Shown here: positions 33,303-41,794 of the stretch, one piece after another
Layout: the number at the start of each line of letters is the position of its first letter
How positions within the stretch are numbered: position 1 is the stretch's first letter
From: BRH-c54 sp036567945
GTDB lineage: Bacteria > Bacteroidota > Bacteroidia > Flavobacteriales_E > Vicingaceae
Reading direction: 5' to 3'
Length of the DNA stretch: 59,875 nt
Assembly (NCBI GenBank): GCA_036567945.1
Contig: DATCTM010000067.1
Span: 1-59,875 of the forward strand
The notes under the pieces: generated by a model
The model's database searches: none
What the model saw: only the letters and a program-made list of their open reading frames with translations
What the model was told of the DNA's origin: nothing
Position numbers and translations under genes: made by a program

Positions 33303-35156
33303 ATGAAAAAAAATAATTATTTAATAACCATATTAATTCTAAACTTATTTATCGGAGACGTTTTTTCTCAATGTTCTAACTTTGGTTCACAATTTCCATC
33401 AGCTACACAATCCACCACATCTAATAGTTTAGTTACTGTAAGCACATGTGTTTTTGGTAGTGAATGGAGTGCATATAGTGTCACTTCCGGACAAACTTAC
33501 ACATGGACAACCTGTGGAGATACAGATTTTGATACACAATTAACTTTATGGAATACAGCTCATACTGTATCATACGCTTATAATGATGATAATTGTGGCG
33601 TACAATCCACCATAACCTGGACAGCCACTTTTACAGGTACAGTACATGTACTTCTTTCAAGGTTCAATTGTACGAGCCAATCTACATGCATGACTTTACA
33701 ATGGGCCTGTACCTCATGCGGAACTCCCCCACCAAGCGGCTGTTTAAACACTTCATCTTATGGAAGTGCTACTGCACCAACTAATACAACTTCTGTAACA
33801 ATTAGCACATGTAATTTTCAAACAGAATACAGTACCATAAGCAATGTTATTGCCGGAAATTCATATCAGTTATCAAATAGTTGTGGAGGTTATGTAACAA
33901 TAAGAAGCGGAACTTACAACGGAACTGTTGTAGCAAGTGGTAATTCTCCATTAACCTTCACAGCCCCTACAAGTGGAACTTACTATATTCACTGGAACAC
34001 TAACTCTAGCTGTGGAACTGCCACAAGTTGTTGTACAACTACTATTACTTGTACCTCATGTGGAGGAGCTACTTGTAGTGATGGTATTCAAAATCAAGGA
34101 GAAACAGGTATAGATTGTGGAGGACCTTGTCCTGCATGTCCGACTGGTCCTAACTTAATACCTACAGCTTGCTCGAGTACTACTTACAATATGACTGCCA
34201 ATACAACTATAACTTTTTATGATGATGGTGGCCCAGGCGGAGATCCTTGTGCTGATGCTGCTGTTTCTACAGGTAATTACTGTAACTGCAACTGCTTTAC
34301 TACAGTAACTATTTGCGCAGCGGCAGGACAGTATATTATTGCTGATTTTAGAGAATTTGCCATGTGGAATACCACTTCCGGATGGGATTGGATGAGAATT
34401 TATAATGGTCCAAACACAAGTTCTCCAGTTATGTACGACAATAGCTCTACAGGAGCAAACAACCCGATGGGAGATTGTGGTATAGGCTCTAATGTATTAA
34501 ACTTTTGTTCTTCTGGACAATGTATGACGTTTCAGTTTTGGGCAACCTCCGTTGTAAACAGAGCTGGATGGGATGCTTTAGTCTCCTCTGTACCTGGTTT
34601 TTGCACACCATTACCTATAGAACTATTAAGCTTTACAGGTGAAGCGGTTGAAGAAACAAATGTGCTTAATTGGACAACAACTTCTGAAATAAATAACGAT
34701 TATTTTATTGTAGAAGCTTCTGTTGATGCAGAAAATTTCTCATCTATTGGTACAATTGCTGGGGCAGGTAATTCTAATGAAGTACTAAACTATCAATTCA
34801 TAGACAATAATCCTAAAAATAAAACCATGTACTATCGTTTGAAACAAGTTGACTTTGATGGAAAATGGGAAAATTCTGAAATTGTTGTAATTGAAAGAGT
34901 TAGTTTAGGAACTATCAACATTTTCCCTAATCCCGTAAACAATATGTTGCATATCAATTTCAACAACAATGATGATACTGATTACACAATATTTGTCACA
35001 AATATATTAGGAGAAGTAATTTCAGAAACAAATACTATTGGAAAATCTAAACTTACATTGGAAATTTTTAATCAACTTTCAGGTGGAGTTTATTTCGTGA
35101 AAATAATGGATGAATCTAATAATTTGGTGAAAACTGAAAAAGTAATTAAACACTAG
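33303..35156 (+). CDS. Secreted cysteine-rich protein with CUB-like region and T9SS type A sorting domain
   Basis: A 617-residue surface or secreted protein. The signal peptide ends at FSQ (residue 23). Two related cysteine-rich beta modules follow (24-140 and 147-256), each ending in a CTSCG box. Next comes a short CSDGIQNQGETGIDCGGPC segment (258-276), a motif found repeated in eukaryotic and bacterial surface proteins. A CUB-like region lies near 290-435. From 437 a linker domain begins PLPIELLSFTGE and carries NDYFIVEAS and YYRLKQVDFDG. The C-terminus (538-617, INIFPNPVNNMLHINF) is a type A sorting domain, removed during T9SS export. Many cysteines suggest disulfides. The ligand is unknown. 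Confidence 0.88.
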   Translation: MKKNNYLITILILNLFIGDVFSQCSNFGSQFPSATQSTTSNSLVTVSTCVFGSEWSAYSVTSGQTYTWTTCGDTDFDTQLTLWNTAHTVSYAYNDDNCGVQSTITWTATFTGTVHVLLSRFNCTSQSTCMTLQWACTSCGTPPPSGCLNTSSYGSATAPTNTTSVTISTCNFQTEYSTISNVIAGNSYQLSNSCGGYVTIRSGTYNGTVVASGNSPLTFTAPTSGTYYIHWNTNSSCGTATSCCTTTITCTSCGGATCSDGIQNQGETGIDCGGPCPACPTGPNLIPTACSSTTYNMTANTTITFYDDGGPGGDPCADAAVSTGNYCNCNCFTTVTICAAAGQYIIADFREFAMWNTTSGWDWMRIYNGPNTSSPVMYDNSSTGANNPMGDCGIGSNVLNFCSSGQCMTFQFWATSVVNRAGWDALVSSVPGFCTPLPIELLSFTGEAVEETNVLNWTTTSEINNDYFIVEASVDAENFSSIGTIAGAGNSNEVLNYQFIDNNPKNKTMYYRLKQVDFDGKWENSEIVVIERVSLGTINIFPNPVNNMLHINFNNNDDTDYTIFVTNILGEVISETNTIGKSKLTLEIFNQLSGGVYFVKIMDESNNLVKTEKVIKH

Positions 35157-35171
35157 AAATAAACAAAACAA

Positions 35172-35621
35172 TTAAAACTTCTTAGCTCTATCCATCTCGC
35201 GTTTAGTATCTTTTGCTTTTAATGTTTCTCGTTTATCGTGAAGTTTTTTACCTTTTGCCAGCGCTATTTCTAACTTTGCAAAACCTTTGTTATTGATAAA
35301 TAAACTAACGGGAATAATAGTTAACCCAACATCTTTTTTCTTTTTTACTAATTTATCTAGTTCGCTGCGATTAAGCAATAATTTCCTTACCCTGCGTGGT
35401 TCGTGGTTGTTGTAAGTTCCTTGGTCATACTCTGCAATAAAAACATTTTTCACAAACAATTCATCATTATTAAAAAAACAATATCCATCTGCAATATTAG
35501 CTTTCCCAGCTCTTATAGACTTTATTTCTGTACCGGTAAGCTGAATACCTGCAGTAAAAGTCTCTAAGAACTCATACTCAAATTTAGCTTTTCTATTCTT
35601 TATATTGATTTTATTGCTCAC
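35172..35621 (-). CDS. smpB: SsrA-binding protein SmpB
   Basis: SmpB binds tmRNA and brings it to stalled ribosomes for trans-translation. The 149-residue protein has the family core (KAKFEYEFLETFTAGIQLTG, TEIKSIRAGKANIADGYCFF) and the basic tail (RETLKAKDTKREMDRAKKF) that mimics a codon-anticodon pair. The start codon is GTG (35619-35621). A -7 promoter element ends four bases before it, which supports this start and suggests a leaderless mRNA. Confidence 0.97.
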   Translation of the reverse strand: MSNKINIKNRKAKFEYEFLETFTAGIQLTGTEIKSIRAGKANIADGYCFFNNDELFVKNVFIAEYDQGTYNNHEPRRVRKLLLNRSELDKLVKKKKDVGLTIIPVSLFINNKGFAKLEIALAKGKKLHDKRETLKAKDTKREMDRAKKF

Positions 35622-35625
35622 GCTT

Positions 35626-35633
35626 CAAAATTA
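35626..35633 (-). promoter_or_regulatory. -7 promoter element four bases before the smpB GTG
   Basis: On the minus strand TAATTTTG is followed by AAGC and then the GTG start. The spacing equals that at the helicase gene (26179). No TTG box is seen upstream, where the DNA is occupied by a seven-base repeat. Confidence 0.5.
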
Positions 35634-35638
35634 GAAAA

Positions 35639-35680
35639 GTTATTTGTTTATCGTTATTTATTAATCGTTATTTGTTTCCT
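35639..35680. repeat. Seven-base-periodic repeat upstream of smpB
   Basis: Six successive seven-base units fill 42 bases: GTTATTT GTTTATC GTTATTT ATTAATC GTTATTT GTTTCCT. GTTATTT occurs three times exactly 14 bases apart. It lies between smpB and the ZIP transporter gene. Confidence 0.85.
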
Positions 35681-35725
35681 ACCCTAATTACTAACTTCTA
35701 ATACCTCTTGCCTATTTCGCCTCAA

Positions 35726-36547
35726 TTACCCCAATCCCACATCTAAACTCATCATCACAATAAACCCAACAATAAACCCCATTGTAGCAATGTCGGTATA
35801 TTTATCTCTTTGGGTTTCAGGTATTACTTCTTCTACTACTACATAAATCATTGCTCCAGCTGCAAAAGCTAATGCATAAGGTAAAATTGGCTGAAAAGTA
35901 AAAACTGCCCAAGCTCCTAACACAGCAGCAAGTGGCTCTACTATTGCAGAGAGTTGTCCATAATTAAAACTTTTCCAACGAGATAAACCTTGTCTTCTCA
36001 ACGGCATAGAAACTGCTATTCCTTCCGGAAAATTTTGAATTCCAATACCTATTGCCAATGCAATTGCACCTCCAATAGTTGCTCCTTCCAACCCCATAGC
36101 AGCTCCTCCAAACAAAACCCCTATCGCTAAGCCCTCTGGAATATTATGTAACGTAATTGCCAATACCAACAAAATAGAGCGATGCCATTCTGTTTTTACA
36201 CCTTCTTTTTCCCCCTCTTTAAAATTAATATGTAAATGAGGTAATATTTTATCCAACCCAAACAAAAACATTGCTCCTCCTAAAAACCCAACTGCTGCAG
36301 GAATTACCTGAACAAAACCTTCTCCATCACTCATCTCAATAGCAGGATTTAGCAACGACCAAAAACTTGCTGCCACCATTACTCCTCCAGTAAAACCCAA
36401 CATTCCGTCAAAAAAAGCACGATTCATAGTTTTAAACACAAATACAAATGCAGCTCCCATAGCAGTTAACCCCCAAGTAAATAAAGATGCATATAACGCT
36501 TGTTGGATTGGACTAATTGATTCAAAAAAAAGTTTTACTTCTTCCAT
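35726..36547 (-). CDS. ZIP family metal transporter
   Basis: ZIP proteins carry Zn, Fe or Mn ions into the cytoplasm. The 273-residue inner membrane protein has about eight spans. The metal-site motifs are HNIPEGLAIGV in the fourth span and IGIQNFPEGIAVSMPL in the fifth. There is a charged loop (NFKEGEKEGVKTEW) between spans three and four. It resembles the ZupT/GufA branch. It starts 48 bases after the DtxR-family regulator gene on the same strand, so the two are probably one operon. The metal cannot be told from sequence; manganese or iron is likely from the regulator type. Confidence 0.9.
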   Translation of the reverse strand: MEEVKLFFESISPIQQALYASLFTWGLTAMGAAFVFVFKTMNRAFFDGMLGFTGGVMVAASFWSLLNPAIEMSDGEGFVQVIPAAVGFLGGAMFLFGLDKILPHLHINFKEGEKEGVKTEWHRSILLVLAITLHNIPEGLAIGVLFGGAAMGLEGATIGGAIALAIGIGIQNFPEGIAVSMPLRRQGLSRWKSFNYGQLSAIVEPLAAVLGAWAVFTFQPILPYALAFAAGAMIYVVVEEVIPETQRDKYTDIATMGFIVGFIVMMSLDVGLG

Positions 36548-36557
36548 AGTTTTAAAT

Positions 36558-36578
36558 GTTCAAGGTTTGATATTTATA
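36558..36578. repeat. Short seven-base-periodic repeat between the regulator and ZIP genes
   Basis: GTTCAAG GTTTGAT ATTTATA occupies the 48-base gap. The 13-mer TTCAAGGTTTGAT is identical to one at 41713-41725 in another intergenic region. Confidence 0.6.
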
Positions 36579-36595
36579 AATGTAATCTCTGAGTT

Positions 36596-37252
36596 CTAAA
36601 TTTTCTTAACTATTAGATTTTTACTTGCTTGATTGGAAATAATCACTTGTTTATTATTGACTAAAATTTGCATAGTAGCATCAAATTCTACGATATCTTT
36701 TACTTCAACTTCTACCCCCAACACCAATTGCAATTGTTCTAAATAATTTAAATAACTTTTAGAATGTTCTTTAACCCCTACTACTACCGCTTTTTCTCCT
36801 CTTATTAAATCTGACAATGTTACATCTTTATGCTGGATAATATTTCCATCCTTATCGGGAATAGGATCTCCATGCGGATCAAACTTAGGAAATCCTAAAA
36901 ATTCATCTAAGCGTTCTGTTAGTTTATGAGTATTGATATGCTCTAACTCTTCAGCTAAATCATGTACTTCATCCCATTTAAAATTTAGTTTTTCTACTAA
37001 AAAAACTTCCCACAACCTATGATTTCTAATAATAGAAACTGCTACATCACTACCTTTTTTAGTTAAATTTACTCCTTGATACTTCTGATAACTAACCAAC
37101 TTTTTATCTGCCAACTTTTTAATCATATCGGTCACAGAAGAAGGCTTAGTTGCTAACTTATCTGCAATAGCATTGGTAGAAACCCCTTGAACCCCATTTA
37201 AACTCAATTTATAAATGGCTTTCAAATAATTCTCTTCAGTAAATGAATTCAT
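36596..37252 (-). CDS. DtxR/MntR-family metal-dependent transcriptional regulator
   Basis: A 218-residue repressor that would bind DNA when loaded with Mn or Fe. Residues 1-65 are the winged helix (TNAIADKLATKPSSVTDMIK). Residues 66-125 are the dimerisation domain with likely metal ligands His78, Glu101, Glu104 and His105; the ExxEH pattern matches MntR. The C-terminal part (residues 130-218) is the FeoA/SH3-like domain of longer family members. It is divergent from the TonB receptor, and the gap holds a palindrome of the DtxR-box type. It probably controls itself, the ZIP gene and the receptor. Confidence 0.92.
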   Translation of the reverse strand: MNSFTEENYLKAIYKLSLNGVQGVSTNAIADKLATKPSSVTDMIKKLADKKLVSYQKYQGVNLTKKGSDVAVSIIRNHRLWEVFLVEKLNFKWDEVHDLAEELEHINTHKLTERLDEFLGFPKFDPHGDPIPDKDGNIIQHKDVTLSDLIRGEKAVVVGVKEHSKSYLNYLEQLQLVLGVEVEVKDIVEFDATMQILVNNKQVIISNQASKNLIVKKI

Positions 37253-37268
37253 CTTTGCTTTTTTTTTA

Positions 37269-37276
37269 CAAATGTA
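37269..37276 (-). promoter_or_regulatory. -7 promoter element of the metal regulator gene
   Basis: On the minus strand TACATTTG (TAnnTTTG) lies 16 bases before the ATG. No TTG box is clear. The palindromic operator lies 33-48 bases further upstream. Confidence 0.5.
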
Positions 37277-37308
37277 TAAAAGATTTATTACATATATAAA
37301 ATTATATT

Positions 37309-37324
37309 TTTAGACTAATCTAAA
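37309..37324. promoter_or_regulatory. Candidate DtxR/MntR operator
   Basis: TTTAGACTAATCTAAA is a 16-base palindrome with one mismatched pair near its centre. It resembles the DtxR/MntR box pattern of TTAGG/CCTAA-like half sites. It lies in the gap between the DtxR-family regulator and the TonB receptor, over the -33 region of the receptor promoter, so binding should block RNA polymerase there. Confidence 0.7.
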
Positions 37325-37334
37325 TTTTATTTTA

Positions 37335-37342
37335 TATATTTG
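37335..37342 (+). promoter_or_regulatory. -7 promoter element of the TonB receptor gene
   Basis: TATATTTG fits TAnnTTTG and lies 19 bases before the ATG. The expected -33 region is covered by the palindrome at 37309-37324. Confidence 0.6.
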
Positions 37343-37361
37343 CAAAATAATTATTTATGTA

Positions 37362-39626
37362 ATGAAAAAAAGTTTACTTACCATTTTATTCTTTGTTTGT
37401 TATCTTCCTATAACTATTTATAGTCAAGTAGGTGCAATAGATGGCGTTATCAGTAGTAATAATAATGCTGTAGCTTTTGCCAATGTTGGTTTGTCAGGCA
37501 CAAAACTAGGCACTGCTGCAGATGTTAATGGAAAGTTTAAACTCAACAACATCCCTGTTGGTACTTATACTGTTCAAGTTTCAGCGGTTGGTTACAAACA
37601 TTATAAAAAAACCATTACTATTGAAAGTGGAAAAACCATTACATTAAACATCACAATAGAAGAAACAGCCACACAAATAGAAGAGTTTGTGGTTACGGGT
37701 ACCTTACGTGAAGTTTCTATAAAAGAATCGGCTGTACCTATAAAAGTTTATAAACCTACTTATTTTCTTAAAAACCCTACTCCTGTTTTATTTGAAGCTT
37801 TACAAATTGTTAACGGTGTTCGTCCGCAAATAAATTGCAGTGTTTGTAATACCGGAGACATTCATATTAACGGCATGGAAGGTCCTTACACCATGGTTAC
37901 TATTGACGGAATGCCTATTGTTGGAGGACTTTCAACGGTTTATGGATTAAATGGAATTCCGAATAGTATGATAGCCCAAACAGAAGTGGTTAAAGGACCT
38001 GCATCTACTTTATTTGGCTCTGAAGCTGTTGGTGGCTTAATAAATGTTATTACCCTCGATCCAAAAGATAGTCCGAAATTAGCTGTTGATGTTTTTGCAA
38101 CCTCTTGGGGAGAAATAAACACTGATATAGGCATGGGGTTTAAAATCAGTGAAAAAATAACCTCTATGCTCGGTATTAATTATTTTAATTATTCGAACCC
38201 AATAGATAACAATGGAGATAATTTTACTGATTTAACACTTCAAGATCGAATTTCTATATTTAATAAATGGGACATTCAACGTAAAGAAAACCGAGAGCTT
38301 TCTATAGCTATGCGTTATGTTTATGAAGACCGTTGGGGAGGTGAAATGCAGTGGACTCCTGAATTTAGAGGTGGTGATAGTATTTATGGTGAATCCATTT
38401 ATACCAGTCGTTACGAAATTATTGGAAAATATCAGCTTCCATTTAAAGAAAGACTAATGAGCAGTTTTTCATTTTCCGACCATCAACAAAACTCTGTTTA
38501 TGGGAATGTGCCTTATATCGCCCACCAAAAAATTGCTTTTGGTCAGTTGTTTTGGGATAAAAAAATTGGCAAACACGACTGGCTTATAGGAACTGCTTTA
38601 AGATATAATTTTTATGATGACAATACTGCTGCAACTCAAACACCTGACACCATAAATCCTAAAAACAAACCTGACAATGCTTTTCTACCAGGAATCTTTA
38701 TTCAACATAGTTATAAAATAAACACCAAACACAAGACATTAGTAGGCTTACGGTACGATTACGATTCCCGACATGGAAATATTTTTACACCACGTTTTAA
38801 CTATAAATGGACACCTAATGAAAGCAACACCATTCGACTAAGTTTAGGAACAGGGTACAGAGTAGTAAATTTGTTTACCGAAGACCATGCTGCGACAACA
38901 GGAGCCAGAGAAATAGTAATTAAAGGCTCTTTAGCTCCCGAAACTTCGTACAATGCCAACCTCAATTATCAAAAAATGATTACTACCAAATTTGGCTTTA
39001 TCAATTTTGATATTAGTGGTTTTTACACTTACTTCAACAATAAAATCATACCCGATTACGAAACTAATTCTAAGCAAATTATTTATGAAAACTTAAATGG
39101 TTATGCCGTTTCAAGAGGTATAAGTTTTGATATGGACATTACTTTTTCAGCTCCTCTAAACATAAAATTAGGTGGTACTTTTATGGAAGTGTTTGAAGTC
39201 AGTGAAAATGAATTAGGAAGTTTAGAAAAGCAACCTCAATTGCTAACTGAAAACATTTCTGGTACTTTTGGTGTGAGTTATGAATTTACAAAGCAGAAAG
39301 TTAAAATTGATTACACAGGAAATGTGTATGGACCAATGAAATTACCTTTAGTAGAAAATGATTTTCGTCCGGAGTATTCCGATTGGTACAGTATTCAAAA
39401 CATACAAATTACTAAAGAATTTAAAAAAGGTTGGGAAATTTATGGAGGAGTTAAAAACCTACTGAACTTCACTCCTCCCAATTTTTCCATTTTACGAGCC
39501 AATGATCCTTTTGATAAAAATGTAGATTCACCTGACAATCCTAATGGATATACTTTTGATCCTACTTATGTTTATACTACTTTTCAGGGAATAAGAGGTT
39601 TTTTAGGGGTAAGGGTTAAATTTTGA
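37362..39626 (+). CDS. TonB-dependent outer membrane receptor, probably for a metal or metal chelate
   Basis: A 754-residue outer membrane protein. Residues 1-22 are a signal peptide. Residues 24-102 form a carboxypeptidase-regulatory-like beta domain (GVISSNNNAVAFANVGL, VGYKHYKKTITI). A plug domain follows (about 120-235, with TIDGMPIVGG and KGPASTLFGSEAVGGLINVI) and then a 22-strand barrel ending in aromatic-rich VRVKF. The plug carries a CxxC pair (Cys159, Cys162) before GDIHINGMEGPYTMV. A DtxR-type operator on its promoter argues for uptake of iron, manganese or a chelate. The exact ligand is unknown. Confidence 0.92.
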   Translation: MKKSLLTILFFVCYLPITIYSQVGAIDGVISSNNNAVAFANVGLSGTKLGTAADVNGKFKLNNIPVGTYTVQVSAVGYKHYKKTITIESGKTITLNITIEETATQIEEFVVTGTLREVSIKESAVPIKVYKPTYFLKNPTPVLFEALQIVNGVRPQINCSVCNTGDIHINGMEGPYTMVTIDGMPIVGGLSTVYGLNGIPNSMIAQTEVVKGPASTLFGSEAVGGLINVITLDPKDSPKLAVDVFATSWGEINTDIGMGFKISEKITSMLGINYFNYSNPIDNNGDNFTDLTLQDRISIFNKWDIQRKENRELSIAMRYVYEDRWGGEMQWTPEFRGGDSIYGESIYTSRYEIIGKYQLPFKERLMSSFSFSDHQQNSVYGNVPYIAHQKIAFGQLFWDKKIGKHDWLIGTALRYNFYDDNTAATQTPDTINPKNKPDNAFLPGIFIQHSYKINTKHKTLVGLRYDYDSRHGNIFTPRFNYKWTPNESNTIRLSLGTGYRVVNLFTEDHAATTGAREIVIKGSLAPETSYNANLNYQKMITTKFGFINFDISGFYTYFNNKIIPDYETNSKQIIYENLNGYAVSRGISFDMDITFSAPLNIKLGGTFMEVFEVSENELGSLEKQPQLLTENISGTFGVSYEFTKQKVKIDYTGNVYGPMKLPLVENDFRPEYSDWYSIQNIQITKEFKKGWEIYGGVKNLLNFTPPNFSILRANDPFDKNVDSPDNPNGYTFDPTYVYTTFQGIRGFLGVRVKF

Positions 39627-39684
39627 ATTACTGATGGAATGGTAAGTGAAGAAATTTTAACCAACACCTAAACACTACAACTAC

Positions 39685-41631
39685 TTATCTGCTAATTTCC
39701 TTTTTAATATTAGAGATTATTGCTGCTTTACCTGATATTTTAGATCTTATGAGAATATCTTCATTAAAATAAAAATAGAATGGAAAGGTAGTACTGTTAT
39801 TTATTGTAAAACCAAGCCAAAACAAATCCATAGCTTTTTGATTGTCTTGATTGTCTAACAATTCTTTATAAGGTGTTTGATGTGCGTGTTTCATACTCTC
39901 CATTTCTTTTGAAGCCTTCCTAAACTCTACATATTCAATATGAATAAACTCAACTTCTGATACATCATAACTTTTAAACAATTGGGTAAAATTAGGTTCT
40001 AAATAATACAATTTAAACTTATTGGCTCCTCTACCAAAAAACTGATCCATCAATTGACTTGACAATACATAATTTTTAAAGCTTTCATTCTTTAAATCTT
40101 CCATTAAAACAAAATGTCTATCATCGAATTCATTATTTAATTCACTAATTATTTCATCTCTAATAACAGCTTTATTCGACTCATTATCTTCAAGATAAAT
40201 AAGATCATTCCCTTCTCTAATGGCAAAAATAACACCATCAATTATCACTAGTTTTTTACTTGAAACCGTTGTTTCAATATCTTGTTGAAGCAAGGTAGAT
40301 GCATATAAACCATACTTAGTATCACTTTGAGCTAAATATTTTTTTAGATATAAATCACGTAATTTTTTATCATATTCATAACTTAAAGCATAAGATAACA
40401 AACATTCCTTACAGTCTCCAAGTTTATTTGCAATTTTAAAAAAATACTCGAAGGCTTGCTCATAAGTGATAAATGGCGGATCATCCCAATAAAAACGAGC
40501 TTTAATGTTATTTAATTCTACTGGATTGAGAGCTATAAATCTTGTGTCAAATTTTTCTAATAAATTATATTTTAAAGGAATTTTTTTTCTTACATTATCG
40601 ATAATAGTTGTATCTAAATAACGATAAGTAATAAAATTTTGATTCCAATCGTTATTATATACATAGCATTGTCTTCTAATGGCTTCCATTAAATAGAATA
40701 TATACGTGGAATTTAATGGATCTAGTAAATGAAATGCAAAAGCTCGTTCTATACATTCATCAAAAGTACCATCAACTGGATTAATTAAAAGCGCTTCTAA
40801 AATAAGTGATTTTGCTTGGTTTTTTAGTGTGTTAAATTGTGTTTCACTTACGGCAAAAAGTTGTTTACTATCTAAATTCGGTTTAGCATATTCTTGGTCT
40901 TTTTCATAATAAGCAATTCGTTCTTTTGATGGGGGGAAATGTGGATTTTTCAATTCCCACTTGTGTTCCATTCTAGCCAACTTTTTTTGTTCTAAACGCT
41001 CTAAAATTCTATAATAATTTAGCAATCCTGAATGGAAATAAGGCGTTTGTTTTAACCAGACAGAAGCTAAAGAATCTGCCGCTAATTCCTGACTTTGAGA
41101 AAAATGCGATGAAGGTTTTTTATCGCTCCCAAAAAACCCCCAATCTATTCCTGAAGTTTGGTTAATTAAAAATCTTTTTAAATAGTGTTGTTCATAACAA
41201 TGTGCTAACTCATGCAACATCATGGCTGCTAACGTGGCTTCATCAGTTAACTCAGAAAAAGCACCTAAGTTAATATAAAGTTGTCCAGCAGGAGTCATGT
41301 CTGCACCAAAAGTACCTTCTTTCCTTATATAAACATGAATGGCACTATCATTTTTCAACTCTTTCGGCAATACTTTTTGAAGCACTTCATTCAAATAAAC
41401 TTCCATTTCCTGCCAATTCAATAATAAGTCAGAATTTAATTCATTACTAATTTGCTTCCCTGCGATTATTGAAAACATATAAGTTAGTCTGTTATATTTA
41501 TCGTTTTTCGTATAGCTTGGCGCCTTATCATAAATATATTGGGTTACATAAGCACTTTCTTTAAAAGATTCTTTCTGCTGTGCTTTAACAACAAAAGGTA
41601 GTAAGAATAAAAACAATAATAATTTCTTCAT
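39685..41631 (-). CDS. Secreted M48-like zinc metallopeptidase
   Basis: A protein of 648 residues with a signal peptide (MKKLLLFLFLLPFVVKAQ). The zinc site is HELAH (His140, Glu141, His144), and the third ligand is probably Glu182 in ELAADS, as in the ExxxD motif of M48 enzymes. Residues 200-648 hold a large, mostly helical region I do not recognise, possibly TPR-like in part. I start the gene at 41631 and not at the ATG 18 bases upstream, because the signal peptide begins there and a consensus promoter covers the longer start. M48 enzymes of this kind act in outer membrane quality control, but the role here is inference. Confidence 0.82.
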   Translation of the reverse strand: MKKLLLFLFLLPFVVKAQQKESFKESAYVTQYIYDKAPSYTKNDKYNRLTYMFSIIAGKQISNELNSDLLLNWQEMEVYLNEVLQKVLPKELKNDSAIHVYIRKEGTFGADMTPAGQLYINLGAFSELTDEATLAAMMLHELAHCYEQHYLKRFLINQTSGIDWGFFGSDKKPSSHFSQSQELAADSLASVWLKQTPYFHSGLLNYYRILERLEQKKLARMEHKWELKNPHFPPSKERIAYYEKDQEYAKPNLDSKQLFAVSETQFNTLKNQAKSLILEALLINPVDGTFDECIERAFAFHLLDPLNSTYIFYLMEAIRRQCYVYNNDWNQNFITYRYLDTTIIDNVRKKIPLKYNLLEKFDTRFIALNPVELNNIKARFYWDDPPFITYEQAFEYFFKIANKLGDCKECLLSYALSYEYDKKLRDLYLKKYLAQSDTKYGLYASTLLQQDIETTVSSKKLVIIDGVIFAIREGNDLIYLEDNESNKAVIRDEIISELNNEFDDRHFVLMEDLKNESFKNYVLSSQLMDQFFGRGANKFKLYYLEPNFTQLFKSYDVSEVEFIHIEYVEFRKASKEMESMKHAHQTPYKELLDNQDNQKAMDLFWLGFTINNSTTFPFYFYFNEDILIRSKISGKAAIISNIKKEISR

Positions 41632-41638
41632 ATAGCAA

Positions 41639-41668
41639 CAAATATACAACTATGTTCCAAATTATCAA
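41639..41668 (-). promoter_or_regulatory. Promoter of the M48 peptidase gene, seven bases before the ATG
   Basis: On the minus strand TTG (41666-41668), 19 bases, then TATATTTG (41639-41646). The ATG begins seven bases later, so transcription should start at or beside it. Both elements match the consensus and support the shorter start. Confidence 0.7.
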
Positions 41669-41711
41669 GAACTAAATCAACTGTTAGTCTTTAATTAAAA
41701 TTCGAAAGAAA

Positions 41712-41732
41712 ATTCAAGGTTTGATGTTCTAA
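41712..41732. repeat. Short seven-base-periodic repeat upstream of the M48 gene
   Basis: ATTCAAG GTTTGAT GTTCTAA. It shares the 13-mer TTCAAGGTTTGAT with 36559-36571. Confidence 0.6.
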
Positions 41733-41794
41733 AGTGAATTATTAATAGTAAACAGATAATCATTAAAAGATAAATTCTTAACCTTATAAACTTT

